Positions 7,360-10,665 of a stretch of DNA of 10,665 bases are shown one piece after another (the stretch's first letter is position 1; each line of letters starts with the position of its first letter). The notes under the pieces are model-generated. The model was not told the origin of the DNA, did not search any database, and was given only the letters and a program-made list of their open reading frames with translations. Location: positions 1 through 10,665 of the forward strand of contig DAOQAY010000104.1 of assembly GCA_035354435.1 (NCBI GenBank). The letters run 5' to 3'. The position numbers and the translations under genes are program-made. This DNA comes from JAKLDO01 sp035354435 (GTDB lineage Bacteria > UBP6 > UBA1177).

Positions 7360-8124
7360 TCAAATCTGCGGTTGCATATCTTTTGCGATCTCTTCTTTTT
7401 TCTTTTTTACATATTCGGCGTAACCGTCAAGATCCCACGGGTCGAACGCCAGCGGTGTAAAAAAAGTATAAACTATCATTTCAAAGAGGAGACAGTCCAG
7501 AAGCCATGGTTTTCCGGTAATTCCTGTTGCCACTCCGGATAAAAAAAGAACAAGTACTGCGGCAGACATAAAAAATTTCAAAGGTTTATTGAACTTTCTT
7601 CCGTGATGAGCAAGAAATGGTCTGAATGAAAGGTTGTTATACCCTATCCAGAAAATGACAGGAATAGCAATCCACTTATAATAAGGAATAATTCCGGCGA
7701 GTTGCGTTCCTATAACAGCAACTATATAAAAAGCTGAAACAGGTCTGGGAGTTCCGAGCCAGAATCTTGGGAAACTGATATCATAAACCTGATTTCTGGC
7801 ATGTCTGATACACCCGAAGATTACTGGAACAAGACCCATTGTAAGAGCGATAAACACCCCCAGCTCTCTGTAAAAAGCATAAACAATAAATGACGGGCAT
7901 ACAGAATAGGTCACATGATCGGCAATAGTATCAAGCTCTTTTCCAAATTGATTGCTCATTTTGGTCCAGCGGGCGATATTTCCGTCGAGCATGTCAAAAA
8001 CAAAAGCGGCAATCATCAGATAGCACGCATCTGTGATATGTCCTTCGATAGCAAGAATTGATGATCCAAATCCGATAGCAATGTTGCCGAGCGTAGCAAT
8101 GTCTTTAAGATGGATAAGTCGCAT
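7360..8124 (-). CDS. CDP-alcohol phosphatidyltransferase, phosphatidylserine synthase-like
   Basis: This 254-residue integral membrane enzyme carries the complete family motif between residues 44 and 69: Asp44, Asp47-Gly48, Ala51-Arg52, Gly61, Asp65 and Asp69, with exact family spacing. Such enzymes replace CMP on a CDP-alcohol with another alcohol, forming phospholipids at the cytoplasmic membrane. TLGNIAIGFG (11-20), GKELDTIADH (61-70) and the later IRHARN stretch resemble the PssA type (CDP-diacylglycerol plus serine), although the usual SFGVAP after the motif is changed to TYSVCP. Further helices follow, and the C-terminal tail is lysine-rich. GGAG lies six bases before the ATG. The next gene downstream encodes an inositol-phosphate cytidylyltransferase-like protein with an apparently dead partner domain, so this enzyme may instead use a CDP-activated headgroup. 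Family confidence is high; substrate confidence is low. Confidence 0.9.
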   Translation of the reverse strand: MRLIHLKDIATLGNIAIGFGSSILAIEGHITDACYLMIAAFVFDMLDGNIARWTKMSNQFGKELDTIADHVTYSVCPSFIVYAFYRELGVFIALTMGLVPVIFGCIRHARNQVYDISFPRFWLGTPRPVSAFYIVAVIGTQLAGIIPYYKWIAIPVIFWIGYNNLSFRPFLAHHGRKFNKPLKFFMSAAVLVLFLSGVATGITGKPWLLDCLLFEMIVYTFFTPLAFDPWDLDGYAEYVKKKKEEIAKDMQPQI

Positions 8125-8202
8125 TGTGATCTCCGGAAAAAACTTAATTTAACGGTTTATGATAAGCAATTCTGATTAAAAATCACTTTTTCTAAGCAGT
8201 TG

Positions 8203-8703
8203 TTACTGAACAATTTCTTTGACCGTATTGGGTACTTTTGAATTTTGATCAAAACCTGACTCATTGATGAAAAGTTTATCCAGATCTTCAAATATTCTTT
8301 TTTCATCGATCTTGTTTTTAAAGAAAGAGGCGTCTTTAAAAAGTTCAGTATTGACTGTAATATCAAGTTCTGTTTCAAGACAGAGAAGTATTCCTGCGCC
8401 GGCGGACATTTCAAGTGACGGTTCTTTTTTTCCATCAGTAAATATTTTTGAAACAAGTTTGTTATTTCCAGATCGGTCCATAACGATCTTTTTTATTCTG
8501 ATTCCTGACATGGATAAAAGTTTTGAAACAAGCTCTGATTGAATGGAGTTTTTCATAATTACTGAATTAAACAGAGTTTTTCTATCAAGATTTTCCAATG
8601 AAACGGGAAATATTTCCCCTTTGAAGCTTTTGAGGATTATCAAAGGATTCATAAGTCCGTCATTTATTGAAATACCGGCAATTTTCATTTTAACTGTTTT
8701 CAT
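8203..8703 (-). CDS. Divergent DUF151 (bifunctional nuclease) family protein
   Basis: The 166-residue protein follows the DUF151 strand-helix order. MKTVKMKIAGISIND is the first strand, and NPLIILKSFKGEIFPVSL (19-36) matches the family's PVVxLxxxEGxRxLPIWIG. SIQSELVSKLLSMSGIRIKKIV (53-74) matches RPLTHDLxxxxLxxLGxxVxxVxI. EMSAGAGILLCLETELDITVN (98-118) matches the segment normally reading RPSDAIALALRxxxPIxV. The characteristic RPSDA and THDL residues are not conserved, so nuclease activity is doubtful. I chose ATG 8703 because AGAGGAAG lies five bases upstream; the longer open frame up to 8787 only runs back inside miaB. The start overlaps the end of miaB by 14 bases, and DUF151 genes are known miaB neighbours, which supports the assignment. 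A poorly conserved tail follows residue 125. An unrelated small protein remains possible. Confidence 0.65.
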   Translation of the reverse strand: MKTVKMKIAGISINDGLMNPLIILKSFKGEIFPVSLENLDRKTLFNSVIMKNSIQSELVSKLLSMSGIRIKKIVMDRSGNNKLVSKIFTDGKKEPSLEMSAGAGILLCLETELDITVNTELFKDASFFKNKIDEKRIFEDLDKLFINESGFDQNSKVPNTVKEIVQ

Positions 8704-10006
8704 GTTTTCTTCCTCTGAGAGTATTTTCAAGAACTTCATCAATATGGACATCAATAATTCTGCCTTTATCTGAATCAGCAGCATCAATTATGTGGGTTAC
8801 AAGATTGTGTTCATTACGACCCATCAAAGTACTGCTTTTAGGACTTTCTTTTTCTACCAGAACTTTGACGGTCCTGCCGAGATATCTCATTCTGACCTGT
8901 TTGATCTTTTCCCTCTGAAGTTCAAGAACTTCATTAAGTCTGGATGATTTCTCTTCTTCGGAAATATTATCTACAAGTTTTGAAGCGGCAGTTCCGGGAC
9001 GGGGAGAATATGCAAATGCAAATATAACATCGTACCCTACAGTATCTATCAATTTCAGGGTCTGCTCAAAATCCAATCTTGTTTCATCAGGAAATCCTAC
9101 AATAAAGTCACCGCTCAAAGCAATATCAGGAGCATAGTTCCGTGCCATTTCAAGCTTGGCAAGATATTGGGCCGTGGAGTATTTTCTGTTCATTAATTCC
9201 AGTATTCTGTCTGATCCTGATTGTGCCGGAAGATGGAGATGCGGCATAAGTTGAGGGATATCACGGAATGTTTTGGCAAGGTTTTCATTGAAATCCTTAG
9301 GATGACTGGTCATGAATCTTATTCTTTTTATTTGAGGTTTCTGTGAAACTCTGTAAAGAAGTTCAGTGAAGTCCATTCCTGTTTCAGGATCTTTATAACT
9401 GTTTACATTCTGTCCAAGAAGAGTGATCTCAATAACGCCTCTTGATATCAGAAGATCTATTTCATCAAGTATTGAAGAGGCTTTACGGCTCACTTCACGC
9501 CCTCTTACATAAGGAACGATACAGTAACTGCAGAAATTATTGCATCCATGCATTACAGTTATTGAGGAAGTAAACTGCTCAAAAAAATTGCCTTTAGAAT
9601 TCGGCGGAAAAATTTCTTCTCTTTCAAGAAGATCGGTTCTGTTTGAAACAAATGGAAAGATCCCTTTTGCAATGACATCAGGGATCATATCTTCCGCTCC
9701 AGGTCCGAAAACACCGCTGATATAAGGTATTTTGTCAATAATTTCCCTGCCAAGCTGCTGAGCGACACATCCCATAATGAATATTCTGGTTCCTTTCTTT
9801 CTGACAAGGGGCAGATATCTGCCGGAACAGCTGAAAAGCTTTTGAAGCGGTTTATCCCTGACGCTGCAGCTGTTGATTATAATTATGTCTGCAGATGAGG
9901 CATCAGGTGCATTTATCCAACCTTTATTGATCAGCATTGCACTCACTCTTTCGCTGTCGTAGATATTCATCTGACAACCGAATGTTTGTATGAAAAATCG
10001 CTTCAT
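8690..10006 (-). CDS. miaB: tRNA-2-methylthio-N6-dimethylallyladenosine synthase (MiaB)
   Basis: MiaB is a radical-SAM methylthiotransferase that adds the 2-methylthio group to i6A at position 37 of tRNAs reading UNN codons. The 438-residue protein has all three domains. The N-terminal UPF0004 domain holds the auxiliary cluster cysteines Cys11 (TFGCQMN), Cys47 (NSCSVRD) and Cys80 (MGC). The radical-SAM domain has Cys155, Cys159 and Cys162 in GCNNFCSYC, followed by IVPYVRGRE and LLGQNVNSY. A TRAM RNA-binding domain lies at about 370-432. The full NSCSVRD form and VPYVRGRE favour MiaB over RimO or MtaB. GAGGTG lies just before the ATG, and a promoter is visible 25-52 bases upstream. The 3' end overlaps the DUF151-like gene by 14 bases. 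It is a housekeeping gene, and nothing in it looks broken. Confidence 0.96.
   Translation of the reverse strand: MKRFFIQTFGCQMNIYDSERVSAMLINKGWINAPDASSADIIIINSCSVRDKPLQKLFSCSGRYLPLVRKKGTRIFIMGCVAQQLGREIIDKIPYISGVFGPGAEDMIPDVIAKGIFPFVSNRTDLLEREEIFPPNSKGNFFEQFTSSITVMHGCNNFCSYCIVPYVRGREVSRKASSILDEIDLLISRGVIEITLLGQNVNSYKDPETGMDFTELLYRVSQKPQIKRIRFMTSHPKDFNENLAKTFRDIPQLMPHLHLPAQSGSDRILELMNRKYSTAQYLAKLEMARNYAPDIALSGDFIVGFPDETRLDFEQTLKLIDTVGYDVIFAFAYSPRPGTAASKLVDNISEEEKSSRLNEVLELQREKIKQVRMRYLGRTVKVLVEKESPKSSTLMGRNEHNLVTHIIDAADSDKGRIIDVHIDEVLENTLRGRKHENS
8709..8716 (-). promoter_or_regulatory. Ribosome binding site of the DUF151-like gene, inside the end of miaB
   Basis: AGAGGAAG on the - strand lies five bases before ATG 8703. 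It decides the start against the upstream in-frame ATG codons as far as 8787, none of which lies at the beginning of the conserved domain. Confidence 0.7.
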
Positions 10007-10030
10007 TTCACCTCGTAAAAAAACATCAAC

Positions 10031-10058
10031 AGCATAGTAAATGAATGAAAGATGTCAA
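10031..10058 (-). promoter_or_regulatory. Sigma70-type promoter of miaB
   Basis: On the - strand a perfect TTGACA (10053-10058) is followed after 16 bases by TATGCT (10031-10036), which matches four of six -10 positions. Transcription would start near 10024, leaving a short leader with the GAGGTG ribosome site. The promoter sits just downstream of the terminator of the preceding gene, so miaB looks like the start of a new transcription unit. Confidence 0.6.
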
Positions 10059-10082
10059 CTACATATTTCAAATGACTTCAAT

Positions 10083-10109
10083 AAAAAAAAGAGGGGGCAA
10101 AACCCCCTC
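10083..10109 (-). terminator. Rho-independent terminator of the gene ending at 10136
   Basis: On the - strand GAGGGGG pairs with CCCCCTC (10091-10109) around the five-base loop TTTTG, followed by eight T residues (10090-10083). The hairpin begins 26 bases after the stop codon of the upstream gene. On the + strand the hairpin is not followed by a T-run, so it works in one direction only. The GC-only core in AT-rich surroundings makes this a very clear terminator. Confidence 0.93.
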
Positions 10110-10135
10110 CTGAAACTTTATTAAGTTAAATAAGA

Positions 10136-10665
10136 TCAGTATGGTATTGAATAGCCGCTGATCTGATAAACAAAAAGTGAACCAAAAGCAAAAGCCTGTC
10201 CGAGTGAGTTAGCAGCAATAGGTCCGTCAACTATCATGTTGCCGCTGTCAACATCACTATTATTCATAAGCGATTCATTAACAGATGCACTAAAAATATT
10301 CATTCCTAATTCATCACTATAAGCTCTTTTTATTTGAACGACATATATTTTTTGATCTGTATCAGATTCTCTTGAAAAAGTTTCTGCTCCACAGTTAAAT
10401 GCCGCATATTGAGCAGCACTTTTTTCAGTTGTACCGATCGCAACCATTGAAGGTCTTGCACATTTGCTAGGTGCAACATTAACATCATAAACCCATTTGT
10501 TGGAACCTGTTTCGCTGAAAACAAAAAGACTCTGGTATGTATCGTAACTTAAATTTTCACTTTCTCCGACCTGAAAATATCCACCGACAATGGGAACTAC
10601 TTTTTCAATTTGTTCAAGGTCGTCAAATCTTACAGTAGCTGCAGCGCCAGATATAAGTCCACCGG
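10136..10665 (-). CDS. C-terminal part of an unrecognised, probably exported protein (5' end outside window)
   Basis: The frame ending in TGA at 10136-10138 stays open on the - strand to the right edge, giving about 175 residues; the ATG at 10447 is internal. I do not recognise the family. The sequence is rich in Ser, Gly, Ala, Asn and Val, with alternating strand-like stretches (KVVPIVGGYFQVG, SLFVFSETGS, KIYVVQIKRAYS, AFAFGSLFVYQISGY) separated by polar loops. It has two cysteines (in SKCARP and FNCGAE) and no membrane helix in the visible part. Two stretches, SLFVFSETG and SLFVYQISG, resemble each other and could mark a repeated beta unit. The composition suggests a secreted, periplasmic or surface beta protein. 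It ends in an aromatic residue (SIPY), as outer-membrane or autotransported proteins sometimes do, but this is weak. It has its own strong terminator, so it is a unit separate from miaB. Confidence 0.75.
   Translation of the reverse strand, partial: GGLISGAAATVRFDDLEQIEKVVPIVGGYFQVGESENLSYDTYQSLFVFSETGSNKWVYDVNVAPSKCARPSMVAIGTTEKSAAQYAAFNCGAETFSRESDTDQKIYVVQIKRAYSDELGMNIFSASVNESLMNNSDVDSGNMIVDGPIAANSLGQAFAFGSLFVYQISGYSIPY

Noticed and set aside
7075..7542. A 155-codon open frame on the + strand.
   Set aside because: It is antisense to the cytidylyltransferase and phosphatidyltransferase genes, both supported by clear motifs; its own translation shows no family features.
8125..8202. The 78-base gap before the phosphatidyltransferase gene as promoter or terminator; TATCAT and a TGATT/AATCA inverted repeat are present.
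   Set aside because: The hairpin has five AT-rich pairs and no T-run, and no acceptable -35 box lies at the right distance. A promoter may exist here but I cannot support one, so the operon could also begin at miaB.
10136..10447. A complete 103-residue gene starting at ATG 10447.
   Set aside because: The same frame remains open for a further 72 codons to the window edge with similar composition and no ribosome site before 10447, so the Met is internal.

Overview
The window comes from an AT-rich bacterial chromosome using the standard code. An ExbD/TolR-type protein, an FtsB-like divisome protein and a CDP-alcohol phosphatidyltransferase point to a Gram-negative (two-membrane) bacterium. I cannot name the lineage; several proteins are divergent enough to suggest a poorly sampled phylum. 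No insertion sequences, CRISPR arrays, tRNA or rRNA genes were seen, and no stretch over about 130 bases lacks a gene.

Left part, + strand: the last 25 codons of an unidentified gene (1-78), a family 2 glycosyltransferase (129-869) and a UDP-glucose 6-dehydrogenase (936-2255). The dehydrogenase converges tail to tail on a UDP-glucuronate 4-epimerase-like gene (2252-3304, - strand); the two stop codons share one CTAG. Together these enzymes would take UDP-glucose to UDP-glucuronate to UDP-galacturonate for a surface polysaccharide, with the glycosyltransferase as a likely downstream user of activated sugars.

Middle part, - strand, read right to left from 8124: a CDP-alcohol phosphatidyltransferase with an intact catalytic motif; a two-part protein made of a CTP:inositol-phosphate cytidylyltransferase-like domain and a six-helix membrane domain; an ExbD/TolR protein with no ExbB/TolQ beside it; an FtsB/DivIC-like protein; a membrane diguanylate cyclase; and the epimerase. 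Most junctions are overlaps (4, 4 and 17 bases) or very short gaps, so this looks like one operon joining headgroup-lipid chemistry, envelope/division factors, c-di-GMP signalling and nucleotide-sugar synthesis. The most interesting point is that the membrane half of the cytidylyltransferase protein looks like a CDP-alcohol phosphatidyltransferase domain whose catalytic Asp motif has eroded, with an intact transferase encoded immediately upstream.

Right part, - strand: miaB (8690-10006), with a good sigma70-type promoter, overlaps a divergent DUF151 (bifunctional-nuclease family) gene that has lost the family's signature motifs. A strong rho-independent terminator (10083-10109) separates miaB from an unrecognised, probably exported protein whose reading frame runs off the right edge (10136-10665).
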